Source: Verticillium longisporum | Taxonomy: Eukaryota; Ascomycota; Sordariomycetes; Glomerellales; Plectosphaerellaceae | Length of the DNA stretch: 64,000 nucleotides | Assembly: GCA_019188255.1 (NCBI GenBank) | Contig: JAETXT010000004.1 | Location: forward strand, 2,170,001 to 2,234,000 | Direction of reading: 5' to 3' | Shown here: positions 1 through 11,738 of the stretch, piece by piece | Numbering within the stretch: position 1 is the first letter of the stretch | Layout of the letters: every line of letters starts with the position of its first letter | Made by a program: the position numbers and the translations under genes | The notes under the pieces: generated by a model | Database searches by the model: none | Seen by the model: the letters and a program-made list of their open reading frames with translations, nothing else | Told to the model about the DNA's origin: nothing

Positions 1-356
1 TGTCACATGGGGGGATGCATTTCAAAAACGTCTCGAGAAAGTTGAAGGTCAAAACTGAGTCTTGTTTTGCTGCCGTCGGGCGCGAGAGGACATCCACACA
101 TTGGACTGAACATGTTCTACCAGTCCTGTTTACTCAAAACGCCATTCAGGATCCATCCAAAAGGATCCTAGTCAATCCCCGATTACTCCCGGACCAAAAT
201 ATCGCCAACCCGGGCGCCTCAGGCTGCCATGTGAACCGGAACACTCCCGCATGCCGCGTGAAAGTTGAGTCGCATGCGCGCACTCACTTCAATATGTACA
301 ACGAATGATTGGAAAATGCCGACAGGTCGACATTGTGGCATTTGGAGCGCGTGGGT
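1..356. other. Intergenic, no gene seen
   Basis: No conserved protein was recognised on either strand. The short open frames here show no family motif. The right edge abuts the 3' end of the minus-strand gene that ends at 357. Confidence 0.6.
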
Positions 357-1283
357 TTAGATCCACACTTCCGCTGCCGCCGGCCTGGCGTGCGACTGCG
401 GCTGCGCGTAGCTTTCCTGGAAGAAGGCGTGGAAAAGGCCCTGCACTTCGCCCATGTAGTCCTCGGCGCTGTGCTTGTAAAGGCCCTGCGCCTTCAGCGC
501 CTGCTCCTCTTCGTCGAGAATGGAGTGCTTGATGCCGTAGTCCTCGGCAATCTCGGAAACTTGAGCCAGCTCACGACCAAAAGGATGCGACTCGATGATG
601 GCAGGCTTCTGTTGCTGCTGGTACGCGACAGGAGGAATAGAAGGGACTGGCGGCTTGATGCTGGGTGTCATGGAGTTGTGAGACATGGTGGATGCGGCGG
701 TCGAGGCTGACGATGTCCTTGAGTAGCTAAAGCTGGCCTTGGTGGAGAGAGTGTGATCCGAGTCCCGCGACATGGCTGAGATTGATCGTTGGCGGGCGAT
801 GGCGTCGTAAGACGCCTTCTTGGTGTGAGAAGGGGATCGCTTGGGGATAGCAGGCACAGGAGGAACCTCGGGCACAACGTAATCCTTTGCTGATACCGGT
901 GCGACAAAGTAGCAGGAGAGATGGTTCGGCTGCATCGACTTGGACTGCTCATCGCGGTCGACATCAGGGCTGGTGGGAGGCGTGGAAGCGACAGTGCTCG
1001 GGCTGTCTGGCTCTTCGTCCGAAGACTTGGCGGATTCGGCGGACTTGGTCGAGTTGCTGCTTGAGGTGTTCCGAGAGATATCTGGCGCATTGTACGATAG
1101 CATGTTGGTGGTGTGAATCAGCTCGACGGGTGCTGAGATTTGGTGCCGGACTGAAACATGAGGAGTCTTGGTGGTCTTGCTTCGTTGAGGACCATTCTCC
1201 TTGTTGGCCTTGTTGGCAGCGGCGGCAACGTCGATGCTCTGCTTCACCCTGCGGGTTGTGAAGGCCCTAGATATCGACGACAT
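357..1283 (-). CDS. Conserved fungal Ser/Pro-rich protein of unknown function
   Basis: A single uninterrupted exon encodes about 308 residues. I recognise the pattern as a filamentous-fungal protein family with no assigned function. It has a basic N-terminus (start MSSISRAFTTRR), a central low-complexity Ser/Thr/Pro region, a conserved NHLSCYF patch and a more ordered, acidic C-terminal segment starting near HPFGRELAQVSEIAEDYG and ending in EVWI. No membrane segment, signal peptide or catalytic motif is visible. I chose the ATG at 1283 because family members begin MSSISRAF. An in-frame ATG at 1316 would add 11 residues and cannot be excluded. The protein is probably largely disordered. Its function is not known to me and none is inferred. 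Confidence 0.8.
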   Translation of the reverse strand: MSSISRAFTTRRVKQSIDVAAAANKANKENGPQRSKTTKTPHVSVRHQISAPVELIHTTNMLSYNAPDISRNTSSSNSTKSAESAKSSDEEPDSPSTVASTPPTSPDVDRDEQSKSMQPNHLSCYFVAPVSAKDYVVPEVPPVPAIPKRSPSHTKKASYDAIARQRSISAMSRDSDHTLSTKASFSYSRTSSASTAASTMSHNSMTPSIKPPVPSIPPVAYQQQQKPAIIESHPFGRELAQVSEIAEDYGIKHSILDEEEQALKAQGLYKHSAEDYMGEVQGLFHAFFQESYAQPQSHARPAAAEVWI

Positions 1284-4200
1284 GGCGAAGGTGTTGTGTT
1301 GGTGAGTGTCCGACATGTGGCTCGTGAGAACAACAGACAGCCTGGAATGAGCCTTTGGGGGAGAGGACCCTAGTAATGGGGGACCTGGAGCTCGGCTGGG
1401 TGGAGGGTCTGGGTCCGAATAGAACGTAGCGTCGGTGCCGGCTGCTCAGAATTGATACCGCCGAGAGGGTGGTGATGGTGGTGCGAGGGCTGCAGGCGTG
1501 ATTGGGCCGAAGTCCAGAAGTGGAAGTTTCGGTGGGGAAGGTGCGTGTGCGCGTGCTGCAATACCTGCGAGGCAGATAGAGGCGTGGATGTGGGCGGGTG
1601 GCGGCGGAGCACGAGCTGTCAATCGCCGAAGAATGTTGGGTTTCTGCTGACAGCGAAAGATATGATGAATAGAAGTGAAGAAATCTTCTGCAGGCTCAGT
1701 CTTCCGGGTGGGAAAAGTTGCGTGTGCAGGAAGTTCGTGGTGAGAATCGGGGTTCCGTTTTCTCGACCGAGTTGGTGAAGGAAAGAAGAGGCGATAGATG
1801 CTCGGGTTTAGCCGACCGGTGAGTTGGCGGAAGGAGAGTGATTGGTACGATCGAGAGCTTGGTCAACGCTGGTGTTGCTGGTGTAAGACCTTTTCTTGAT
1901 TCTCTGAGTCTGGGTGAGTCCCGTATGTGTTGTGTTTGTGTCGCGTTGTGGGAAATGAACGTTCAACGTGAGGTGAGTTGGGCCGTGTTCGACACGAAAG
2001 TGCTGATCCTCGCAGTCGTCTAGACTGACTGGTGGTTTCTATAAAGGAAGGAAGGTGGAAAAATCGTCACGCCACAAGGGAATGGAGAGCGTGGAAAAGT
2101 ATGTTGAGAAGTGAAGAGAGGATTAAGGCTGGACGTCCTCAAGATCTGGCGTCGAGCTGCCTTTGGTTCGCAAGGTGAACTTGGATGAGGGAAAGAGAAA
2201 AGCCTATCGAGCGGCAGGGGAGGGAAGTGCCAATTATTTGGGGGGGCACAAGCTCTGTAGGCGAGGGGACGTGTTGTGTTCTGCAGGGCGGCCGGAGGAT
2301 TGGGGACTGCCTGGCTCTTGCGCTCTTTGCTCCTCTTTCTTGTTCCTTGCCCTGGCGCTCTGTCGCTCTTTGATTGCCTTTTGGACCAGGAGCGTCCCGC
2401 GCTTCCCCTGTCCCTGCTCACTACGATTTCCCCCCATTGGTCGAGACCACGAGAGACCCCCGGTTCGTCCGGACCCTGGTAGCGCCTAACGAGCTCGTGG
2501 GAGGAGCGGAGCAGTGATCAGCAGTCGTTGGGCCAATGAGATGGGGCCCTCATGGGGCTCGACCCCTGCCGATGGTCCTTTGTTCTTTCCTTGCGCTGTC
2601 GGCTGCTACTGCTCGCCTTCAAATCCCTTCTTTCCTCGAAGCGTCGCCATCGCGTTGCCGCATATCCACGGACCTGGATCTCGCCAGTTTGCGGCTCCGA
2701 CGAGAACAACCCCCGTTGCCGAAACAAAGCAGTCAGGGTCAAAGACTTGATGACATCCTTGACGACCGACCAACCGACTGAACTTTCATGTACAGAGAAT
2801 GTCACCCTCCTCCAACCACCGTGGGGAATCTGACTCGCATGGAGATGGCCCGGTCTACGGCACGTGGAGCTCGTTGAATCGACGGACTGCTCAACAGGCG
2901 GTACATGGCACTCGAGGCAATTATTCCAGGCCATCCATCCATCAGACGCACTTTTACAGTGGGCTTCCAGACCGATCACCCGCCGGATCAGGACACGCAG
3001 AGTTCAGCAGACTCATGGCTGTACATGTACCACTCGTCCTTCAGCGCTCCCAATTTTGCATGGCTGCTCGTCGGTGGCCCCTTGGATCTGCCGATTGCCA
3101 GCATTGACGCTGCACACGCACGGCACACAGAACACAGAAGCTGCGCGCAGGGTCAGCCAAGAGAACGAGGCGTGTGAGAGACGTGTCCAACGCCAACGCC
3201 AACTCAGCGTCACTGCGCCTGTTGTCATTGCTTCGTTGTACAACCAGGCTGCTGGAGCCCAAACAGCGAACAGACATTGGACCGCAGGGCGCAGAAGCAA
3301 ACCGACCGTTTGAGCCTCCTGCTTGTCTCTCGGACCCCAGCGGCGTGGTGTGAAGCGCTCCGCTTGACGTGACCATTCAAAAAAAACTTGCGTTCACTTG
3401 GTATTGTCAAACCTCCCAAAAGTATGTGTGCCAGCCACACCCCCCCTCGAACTTACAGTACATGGAAGCAGGCCGCCAGATCCCCCTCAGACATCGCGTA
3501 ACAGACACCCCACCATCGAACCATCGATCAAAAATTGCCTTCGACCAGAAACGATCAAGGATCGCCCAATCGCCCTATGGAGTCGCTCTTGTTGCTATCT
3601 TTGCATGTTCTGGCTGCAGAGAAAGTAGATCACAGGCTTCTCGGCCTCCCCAGGCGCCCCCTCCAAGACCCCCCAGAATCACCATATGGAAACGAATCCC
3701 TTGGTCCCATTGGGCCATGGCCATGCGGTTTCAGTGTTTCATGCCGCGCCGTCCTTCAACAGTGGCGCCTGTGCCTGCGCAAGTGGCTCTGAGTCGGGGT
3801 GTGCTGGGGTTTTCTAGTCCCTGATCCTTGAGGGCACATCAGGGGCTTTGGGTTTGACCATCCTGGCCTCCTGCCCGTTTCGGGTTAAGAGGACTCGCCG
3901 TTCTACTTGTACATGTATGCTCTGCTGTCAACGAACAGGAGCCGGCGTGGCTCGTCTCTGCTATCTCGAGTCCGGCGAATCCCTCACATGCCCAACAGTT
4001 GGGTAAAAGCAGCGCGGTCCAGGCTCCAGGGTATCTCCCACTTTTCCACCCGTTTCCACCCCACACCTCTTCGAGCAACTGCTCGATCAAGCCTTTTCAT
4101 CGGGCGTTTTCTTTGCATGCATCCAGGGCCGTTTGGAAGTGCCGAGAAGGGAAGCTCGTGGAGTGCAAGCGTAGTCACAGGTGGCAGGTGAGAGAGACGC

Positions 4201-4917
4201 ATGTGCCTCGTCCACCGTCAGTGGGATCACACAAGACCAGAGACAGGTGTGCCGACCGCCTGAACGACCGACCGACCAACAGACAGCTTCCCTGGTGCAA
4301 GCTGAATTGGCGCATGCTCACGATCCTCAAACCCCCTTCATCACCGACGCATGAACCAAGCGCAAGCGGCCCTCACCCGCGTTGCCGCCCCCCGTCATGA
4401 CCCAGGAGAGGCCACGCCTTAATTGTTTCGCCCATTTCTTTTTATGGGTGCGACCCTCATGCCATCCCAACCTCAGCCATGCTTCTTTGCCCAGGGCTGC
4501 TTCTGGCCCCTATAGAATGCGATGGCGCTGTCGGGCTGATCCTGGGATCCTTTGTTCTTCGAGATGAGCTGAATCGCTGAACTATGCCTGTCCTTTGACA
4601 GACGGCGGGTGGGCAGGTCCAGTAGCACGAGCGTGCACAATGGACTCGAAGCGGACGCAAGCTGAGTATTCATCATTTTCTTTTGGCCTCGACACTAGCA
4701 AAAGCTTGACAGCAGATCGGTACACATGTGTACAACATGTGCGATTCGACTGGTGGCTGCCCGACGGACGAGGTTGATCATCGCCTCCCGCCCCTGCTGG
4801 ACCGGGGGCCGGTGGTCCTAAGGCCCCTCCCCCTTGAATCTAGTCCTTGATCCGTCTCTATCCATAACGGATCCGCTACTCCAGACAACGATACCGATCG
4901 ATACTGGTTCCACCCGT
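1284..4917. other. Long intergenic region (3.6 kb), no gene seen
   Basis: This region holds the upstream region of the Ser/Pro-rich gene (pyrimidine/purine-biased tracts near 2040-2480) and the 3' flank of PWP1. Open frames up to about 150 codons exist on both strands but overlap one another and lack recognisable motifs or plausible splice structure. I see no transposon or RNA gene. Confidence 0.5.
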
Positions 4918-6581
4918 TCAATCCTCATCCATTGAATCGTCGCTTCGGTCGGCCTTGGCGCCGTTATCGCCCTCCTCCTCGTCGTCGCTGCCTTCACTGT
5001 CGTCCGAGTCGACACCCACTGTCCTGTCTTCCACCGCACCCTCCTTGACCGGGACGGCGACGCGTTCGGAGAATGCGTGACGAACGGCGGCATTTGTGCT
5101 GGTGTCCCAGATGTGCATGGTGCCCTTGCTGCCCGCCACACTGAGACGGAACGCCACCTCCGGATCCGGCGCAAAGTTGGTCGCAAAGATCTTGCCAACG
5201 TCCAGATTGCGCGAGACAACCATGCTGGGCCCGCTCGCCTGGATGTTCCAGAGCTTGACCGTCTTGTCAGTTGAACCGGTGACCATGAAGCCGGGCACGA
5301 CGGGGTTGATGTCAAAGGAGGAGACCGACTCGTCGTGCGCCTGCAGGGTCCAGACGGCCTTGGTTGCCGCCGGGTTGGAAGGCGCGTTGCGGACATCGTG
5401 GTAGTGGATGATGCCGTTCTCGGTCGAGACGTAAAAGTAGTTCTGGTCGTGGGGGTTCCATCGGACATTCTCAACGTCACTCTCGACGCCCCATCGTGGG
5501 GCCTTGGCATCGGGCGCCCTCATGTCGGCGGCCACAACGGTGCGATCGTAGCTGCCGCTGAGAAGCACCGTCGGCTCAGTCGTGTGCCACGCCAGCGAGC
5601 ACACCTTGTCCGTGTGGTACGTGTACGACTTGGCGCACTTGGTTGTGTGCAGGTCCCAGAGCTTGACCGTCTTGTCGGCCGAGGCCGAAGCAAGCAGGTT
5701 CCTGTGTTTCCTGTTGGCAGCAAGCGACAGGACGGCGTCGACGTGGTACTCGTCGTTGGCCTTGGCCTTCTTCTTCTTCTTCTTTTTCTTCTCCTCGGCG
5801 CCCTCGCCGCCCTGGCCAAGGATCGCATTAGGGTACATGCAGTCTATCGTGTCGAGATCCCAGACCTCAATATCGGGGTCCATGGTGCCGACGGCGACAA
5901 AGTTGGCCGTCGCATCCTTCTCGACGCCCTGCTTTTGCACGGGAATGTCGAGCCATTCGACGCACAGCGGGATGGCGGGCAACATGATGTCGTGGTGGAC
6001 GTACAGGTTGTCGGCAGCGTCCTCGTAGACGTAGACCTCGAGATGGGCCAGTTCGTCCTCAATCTTGGCGGCCAGAAGCAGGTTGTCCGTCGCCAGGATC
6101 TGCATGTCGTCGCGGTCCTCGTCCTCGTCGTCGTCCTGAAGGGTGATGTAGGGGTCGTCCTTGTTGGACTCGTAGTAGGCCAGCGATTTGGCGTTGCCGA
6201 ACATGCCCATGCTCTCGCCCTGGCCGGGCCTGTCCTCGTCTTCCTCTTCATCGTCATCGTCATAGTGCTCGAGGTCGTACTCCTTGAGGTCGTCATCGTT
6301 GATGTCGATCCTATCATGGTCCGTCAGCTATTTGCACCCTTTCGCCAGCGCGCCCAATGAACGCACTCTTCTTTCGTCTTCTTCTCCTTCTTCTCGCTCG
6401 CGCCCGCAGCCTTGGCGCCCTCGGCGTCCTGCGCCTCCTTGAGATCGTCTTCGGCATCATCGAGCTGGAGCTTGGCGAGCTCTGCGATGCGCTCAAACTC
6501 GGCCTCGTCAAAGGCGTATTTCTGGGGGAAGGGGGCCGCGAAGCCGCGCGGCACCCAGGTGGCGGATGTGATCATGGACAT
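4918..6581 (-). CDS. pwp1: Pwp1-like WD40 ribosome-biogenesis protein
   Basis: This is a homologue of yeast Pwp1, a nucleolar WD40 protein needed for large-subunit (25S/5.8S) pre-rRNA processing. There are two exons, 6367-6581 and 4918-6310, split by a 56-bp intron (donor GTGCGT, branch GCTGAC, end ATAG), giving about 535 residues, the usual family length. The start MSMITSATWVPRGFAAPFP matches the family's ATxWVPRG opening; the second Met (MITSATW) is an alternative start. An acidic linker follows, then WD repeats visible as DPDIEVWDLDT, SADKTVKLWDLHT, YDRTVVAADM, TDKTVKLWNIQ and GTMHIWDTS. A run of eight lysines lies between the first two repeats, and the tail is acidic (DDSMDED). No frame problem is seen. 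It is divergent from the Prp16 gene, with a 593-bp shared upstream region. Confidence 0.93.
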
Positions 6582-7174
6582 GACGAGCTTGTTTTTTTTT
6601 TCCCCGCTGGCCGTGTCGACAATTCTGGCAAAAGATTGAAAACACCCACGGTGTATGTGCACTTTGTCTGCGCCTAACCTTCCGGGGGGTCGGGACTTCG
6701 AAATCTGGGAAGCGCTGGCACTGTGGCGGTTGGTGGACGTGGACGTGGACGTGGGAAAAAAAATTATGTGGTGGGGCTTGTCTTATCTCCCCTCCCCGCC
6801 ATGACGGTGTCTGGAGAGCTTGAGCTACCAAGGGAGGGCCTTGGTGCTGTCATTCCTTTCTACGCGGATCAATCTTGTACTAACGGTAAAGCATATGTGG
6901 GAAGAATTGAAGTCTATTTCATGGCAATGCCAGCCACATTGTTCACAGGCCCAGACTATGAGAATTCTCCAGACTGGCATAACTTTGTCAAGACTGACTG
7001 AAAGTTTGTTTGACAGCTTAATCTTATCGATGAGATCCGCCGGCCGGTAGATCTTCGGCATTGGCTTTCCTCCCCTGACATCAATCAGCAGTTGTTCTCG
7101 CGACGAACACGGATATCCTCCCCTCCATCATCTCTCTCCGTCAGGACAACCCCCTCCCCCGATACACCGCCAGC
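6582..7174. promoter_or_regulatory. Shared upstream region of PWP1 and PRP16
   Basis: This 593-bp gap separates the divergent starts of pwp1 (minus) and prp16 (plus), so it should carry both promoters. It contains CT-rich tracts just before the prp16 ATG (around 7110-7165), common at fungal transcription starts. No defined factor site can be claimed. Confidence 0.5.
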
Positions 7175-10064
7175 ATGTCCGAAGACCGATCCTATGCCCC
7201 GCCGGTCTTCAAGCGGCGAAGGCTCGACGGCAGCGGCCGCTCGACGCCGCGGGCCGAGCACGCCTCGACACCGGGCCCGACGTGCCCCAGCCGACAGACG
7301 AAGACACGAAAGCGCTGGACCGCGACTGGTACGCCGGCGACGAGTTTGGCGGGCACGTGTTCGGCGACGACATGCACAACCCGTTCGGCAACGACTACTC
7401 GGCCTGGGAGAAGGAGCACCAGGAGGCCGTCAAGGCGGAGAAGATGTCGAGCCGGTACGACGCGCGGCGCGAGCAGCGCAACAGGGACAATGACGCCTGG
7501 GAGACGAACCGCATGCTCGTGTCGGGCGTCGCGCAGCGGCGCGACATGGCGGCCGACTATGACGACGTCGAGGCGACGCGCGTGCACCAGCACGTGCACG
7601 AGCAGCGCCCGCCCTACCTCGACGGCCGCACCATCTTTACCACGCAACTCGAGCCCGTGGCCGCCGTGCGCGACTAACAGAGCGACATGGCCGTCTTCAG
7701 CCGCAAGGGCAGCAAGGTCGTCAAGGAGGCGCGGCAGCAGCGCGAGCGCCAGCGGCAGGCGCAGGAGGCGACGAGCATGAAGGGCACCGCGCTCGGCAAC
7801 CTCATGGGCGTCAAGGAGGAGGACGGCGACAGCGCCATGGCCATTGCCGGCGAGGAGGACGCCGTCAGGAAGCCCGACGGCGAGACGAGCAACAAGTTCA
7901 GCGACCACATGAAGAAGAAGGCCGAGGGCGGCAGCGACTTTAGCAGGACGAAGACGCTGCAGGAGCAGAGGCAGTACCTGCCCGCGTTTGCCGTGCGGGA
8001 GGACCTGATGCGCGTCATTCGGGAGAATCAGGTCATTGTCGTCGTTGGCGAGACGGGTTCCGGAAAGACGACGCAGTTGACGCAGTTCCTGTACGAGAGG
8101 GCTACGGAGACTCGGGCATGATTGGGTGCACACAGCCGAGGCGTGTCGCCGCCATGAGCGTCGCGAATCGTGTGGCGGAAGACTAGGACGTCCAGGTCGG
8201 CAGCACCGTCGGCAAAGCCATTCGTTTTGAGGACTGTACTTGCAAGGACACGGTCATCAAGTACATGACCGATGGTGTGCTTCTTCGAGAGTCGCTCAAC
8301 GAGCCTGATCTCGACAAGTACTCGTGCATCATCATGGACGAGGCGCACGAGCGTGCGTTGAATACCGACATCCTGATGGGACTCTTCAAGAAGATTTTGC
8401 AAAGGAGACGAGATTTAAAACTCATCGTCACGTCTGCCACCATGAACTCGAAAAAGTTCTCCGAATTCTACGGCGGCGCCCCAGATTTCACTATTCCGGG
8501 AAGGACATTTCCGGTCGACACCATGTTCCATCGGTCGCCAGTGGAGGACTATGTGGACCAGGCAGTGCAGCAGGTTCTGTCCATCCATGTGTCTATGGAC
8601 CAAGGCGACATCCTCGTGTTCATGACTGGCCAAGAGGACATTGAAGTGACCTGCGAGCTGGTGCAGAAACGCCTGGATGCGCTGAATGACCCACCAAAAC
8701 TCAGCATCCTCCCCATTTATAGTCAGTTTCCTGCAGACCTGCAGTCCAAGATTTTCGACCGAGCGGCACCGGGAGTCCGCAAGTGCATCGTCGCGACGAA
8801 TATTGCGGAAACCAGTTTGACAGTCGATGGTATCAAGTACGTCGTAGATGCGGGCTATTCCAAGATGAAAGTCTATAACCCCAAGATGGGTATGGATACG
8901 CTTCAGATCACCCCCATCTCCCAGGCGAACGCTTCACAGCGTTCAGGTCGAGCTGGCCGCACAGGGCCCGGCAAGGCGTTCCGGCTGTTTACAGAAAAGG
9001 CCTTTAAAGAAGAACTTTACCTACAGACGATTCCGGAAATCCAGCGGACGAACCTCAGCAACACGGTTCTCATGTTGAAGTCGCTCGGCGTCAAGGATCT
9101 CCTCGATTTCGACTTTATGGACCCTCCACCGCAAGACACCATCACCACCTCCATGTTCGACCTTTGGGCTCTGGGCGCCCTCAACAACCTGGGCGAGCTG
9201 ACGAAGCTGGGCGCCAAGATGAGCGCTTTCCCCATGGATCCGTCACTGTCGAAGCTTCTCATTACGGCCGAGGAATACGGCTGCAGCGAGGAGATGATCA
9301 CCATCGTCTCCATGCTGTCCGTGCCCAACGTGTTCTACCGACCGAAGGAGCGGCAAGACGAGGCCGACACGCAGCGCGAGAAGTTCTGGGTCCACGAGTC
9401 GGACCATCTGACCAACCTGCAGGAGTACACGGCGGGGAAGCCCAACGGCAGGTCGGACGGCTGGAGCAACAAGCACTTCCTGCCCCCCAAGTCGCTGCGG
9501 CGCGCCAAGGAGAGCCGCGAGCAGCTGCTCGACATTATGAAGATGCAGAAGATGCAGATGCTCAGCTGCGGCATGGACTGGGACGTCATCCGCAAGTGCA
9601 TCTGCTCGGGCTACTACCACCAGGCCGCCAAGTACAAGGGCTCGGGCGAGTACATCAACCTGCGCACCAACCTCGGCGTCCAGCTGCACCCGACCTCGGC
9701 CCTGTACGCGGGCCACCCGCCCGACTACATTGTGTACCACGAGCTCATCCTCACGTCCAAGGTGTACGTGTCCACCGTCACGGCCGTGGATCCGCACTGG
9801 CTCGCGGACCTCGGCGGCGTCTTTTACTCGGTCAAGGAAAAGGGCTACTCGATGCGCGACAAGCGCATCACCGAGACGGAATTCAACCGCAAGATGGAGA
9901 TTGAGACGCAAATGGCCGACGACAGGCGGCGGCAGCAGGAGCAGATGGCCGCCGAGCAGGAGCGGGACTCGAGGAAAAAGACGCTCAGCGGACCAGTGAA
10001 GAAGGTCGTCACACAGGGGGCCGTGAAGAAGCCGGTGATCAAGCGCAAGGGAAGGAACTTTTAG
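7175..10064 (+). CDS. prp16: Prp16-type DEAH-box pre-mRNA splicing helicase; frame broken four times
   Basis: The conceptual product is a close homologue of Prp16/DHX38, the DEAH ATPase that remodels the spliceosome before the second splicing step. The start [18 protein letters not shown] is typical of fungal Prp16. Motif I (GETGSGKTT), [14 protein letters not shown] (DEAHERAL), SAT, and motif VI ([12 protein letters not shown]) are all present, followed by the OB-fold region. The frame is not continuous: one base is missing near 7271-7275, TAA at 7675-7677 replaces a Tyr codon ([14 protein letters not shown]), one base is missing near 8097-8101, and TAG at 8184-8186 lies in VAED-stop-DVQVG. 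The usual GYAIRFED reads GKAIRFED. From 8187 to 10064 the frame is open and well conserved. An isolated product starting at 8265 would lack motif I. This could be a pseudogene or, more likely given neighbours with the same kind of lesion, an error-rich stretch of assembly. Confidence 0.85.
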
Positions 10065-10198
10065 GATACCAAACGGCCTTGTGTGCCAAATTTAACGAAG
10101 CGAGCCCGCTGTTGTGATCGGACGAGTTGCCACCCACTGCCTGTAACGTACATGGTCTCTTTCGACACGTCCAGAGTGCTTTGGCCAGAGCTGGCCGC

Positions 10199-10665
10199 TC
10201 ATCGCACCTGAAAGTCCTTCTCTCCGTCGACAACGTCCCTCTCCGTCTGGTCCAGCTTGACAACCTTGGCAGAGCGCGGGCCCTGGTCGACGTCTTGGAA
10301 GAACTTCTTCAGCACGTCCTCGGGTCCCTGCGCCTCGCCTTCCACCTGGTCTCGTCAGCTCGAGTCGCTCGCTTCCAAGGAGGCGGGTGTTTGGGCCAAG
10401 TCGCACCTTGTTGTCATCCGTGTTGCGACACCATCCCGTGAGCCCGTACTCTGTTCCTCGCTTTTGCGTAAAGTAGCGAAAGCCAACGCCTGAGAGTTGA
10501 GCGTGACGTCAGTTGTCGTCATGTCTTCGTGGAGAGGACTCGAGTGGCTGCTGGATATAGCTACCTTGGACACGGCCGCCGTGGGCTACAAAGTAAACCT
10601 GCCTGTCATTAGAATCTTGCACAGTGCTGATAAATGTATCTGGACCACTCTACTCGTTTGTTCAT
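10199..10665 (-). CDS. Acylphosphatase (four exons)
   Basis: This small enzyme hydrolyses carboxyl-phosphate bonds of acylphosphates. I assembled four exons: 10654-10665 (12 nt, encoding MNKR), 10565-10598, 10407-10489 and 10199-10345, giving 91 residues, the normal family size (90-100). Introns are 55, 75 and 61 bp with CAG ends and recognisable branch sites (CTAATGAC, CTGACG). The spliced product shows both family signatures: the phosphate-binding loop with catalytic Arg in GGRVQGVGFRYFT, and the catalytic Asn in GWCRNT. The C-terminal half (VEGEAQGPEDVLKKFF, then GPRSAKVVKLD) is also typical. It is convergent with prp16 (134 bp between stops) and divergent from tls1. No ORF in the region is long enough to reveal it without splicing. 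Confidence 0.9.
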
Positions 10666-11738
10666 TGTCATGAATCCGGAATGTGTTCAAGTTGCCCGAG
10701 TTGGTGCTGAGCTTTGACGAGACCTTTGGGGTTGGAGGGGTTGAGGGAGGTGGGGTGAAGGTGCATGTTGTGTTAGTCAGCACTTGATGTGTTCTACGAT
10801 GACCAAGTCATCAGAGCAGGGCTGGTTCAGGAAGAGGGTGGAGATGATCATGATGCTGGTATCCTTTGTGGCCGTCATTTTGAATGACGATATTTCTTTC
10901 ATGATTCTTCATGAACATGAAAACAGGCACGCAAGACATGGTACTCCGAGACATAAGCTGACGAGTTTACTCAATGGCTGGCATCTTGGCTCGCGGCTCG
11001 GGTTGCGAGAAGCTTCATTGTGTCAATTGAGGGCTCAAAGTTCACTGCTGAATCGATCCTAGAGACGGAGGTTTCTTGCAGAGATGAATCGATGTTGAAG
11101 AGGCGGAATGCTTTCTGGCAGCATGTAGGCTATTGTTATGAGTTGATTTCTCACAATATGGAGTGGCGTTCGGGGGTTTCAGCCGTCAAAACACTGGACA
11201 TATCCCAGGAAGAACCTAGGTTAAGAAATGATTTTCATATGGAAAGAACAAGAAACCTGAACGCTCCTGGAGTTAACACGATGCTGCAACCATTCTCAAA
11301 GTCAAGCTCCGTTATTACTCGCCGAATACTGTGTGCTGCTGCCATCTTGGGCCACCACCCAGAGGTTGCATACATAACAACTCGTCCTCTGTTGTGCTCG
11401 GAAATTTCAGAACAGGCACAGGCGAAAGGTATATTCCGTAAGTCTTGGCTTCGTCTATATCTCCAAGAACGTCCAGATGTACACATTTCATCATGAGCAT
11501 CCATGCCAGCGACAACTACCGTCTCGACTGGAACCAAGCCTGTGGGGCCATCGATAAGCCCGATAGTGGGCTGTGGAGAACCGGAGAGCCGCCGACGGCA
11601 GCCGCGATCTGCCAGATCGGTTTCCCAACTTCCTCACATTTGCACAACCACATCCCACCCACATCAACCAACCTGCTGCTCCTCTGACTCGATTATCACC
11701 ACCACCTCCTCTACCCAGACGCCCAACGCAGAAAACAA
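10666..11738. promoter_or_regulatory. Divergent upstream region of acylphosphatase and TLS1
   Basis: The 1.07-kb gap lies between two divergent starts. Open frames of 66-158 codons around 11020-11537 have no family signature and overlap on opposite strands, so I do not call them. A CCACC/CTACC pyrimidine-rich tract at about 11650-11735 directly precedes the tls1 ATG. Confidence 0.45.

Noticed and set aside
5761..5800. Poly-lysine codon run in Pwp1 as a possible frameshift site
   Set aside because: The frame is continuous through it and on both sides the WD40 protein reads normally.
5335..6360. 341-codon open frame on the plus strand
   Set aside because: It is the antisense shadow of the Pwp1 coding exon; its Val/Leu-rich product has no motif, while the minus strand reads as a clear WD40 protein.
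7192..8133. 313-codon minus-strand frame opposite the Prp16 gene
   Set aside because: Antisense shadow of GC-rich helicase coding sequence; no motif, and the plus strand reads Prp16.
8265..10064. A separate 599-residue helicase gene
   Set aside because: It starts inside the conserved core, lacks motif I, and its upstream sequence continues as Prp16 in other frames; it is part of the same gene.
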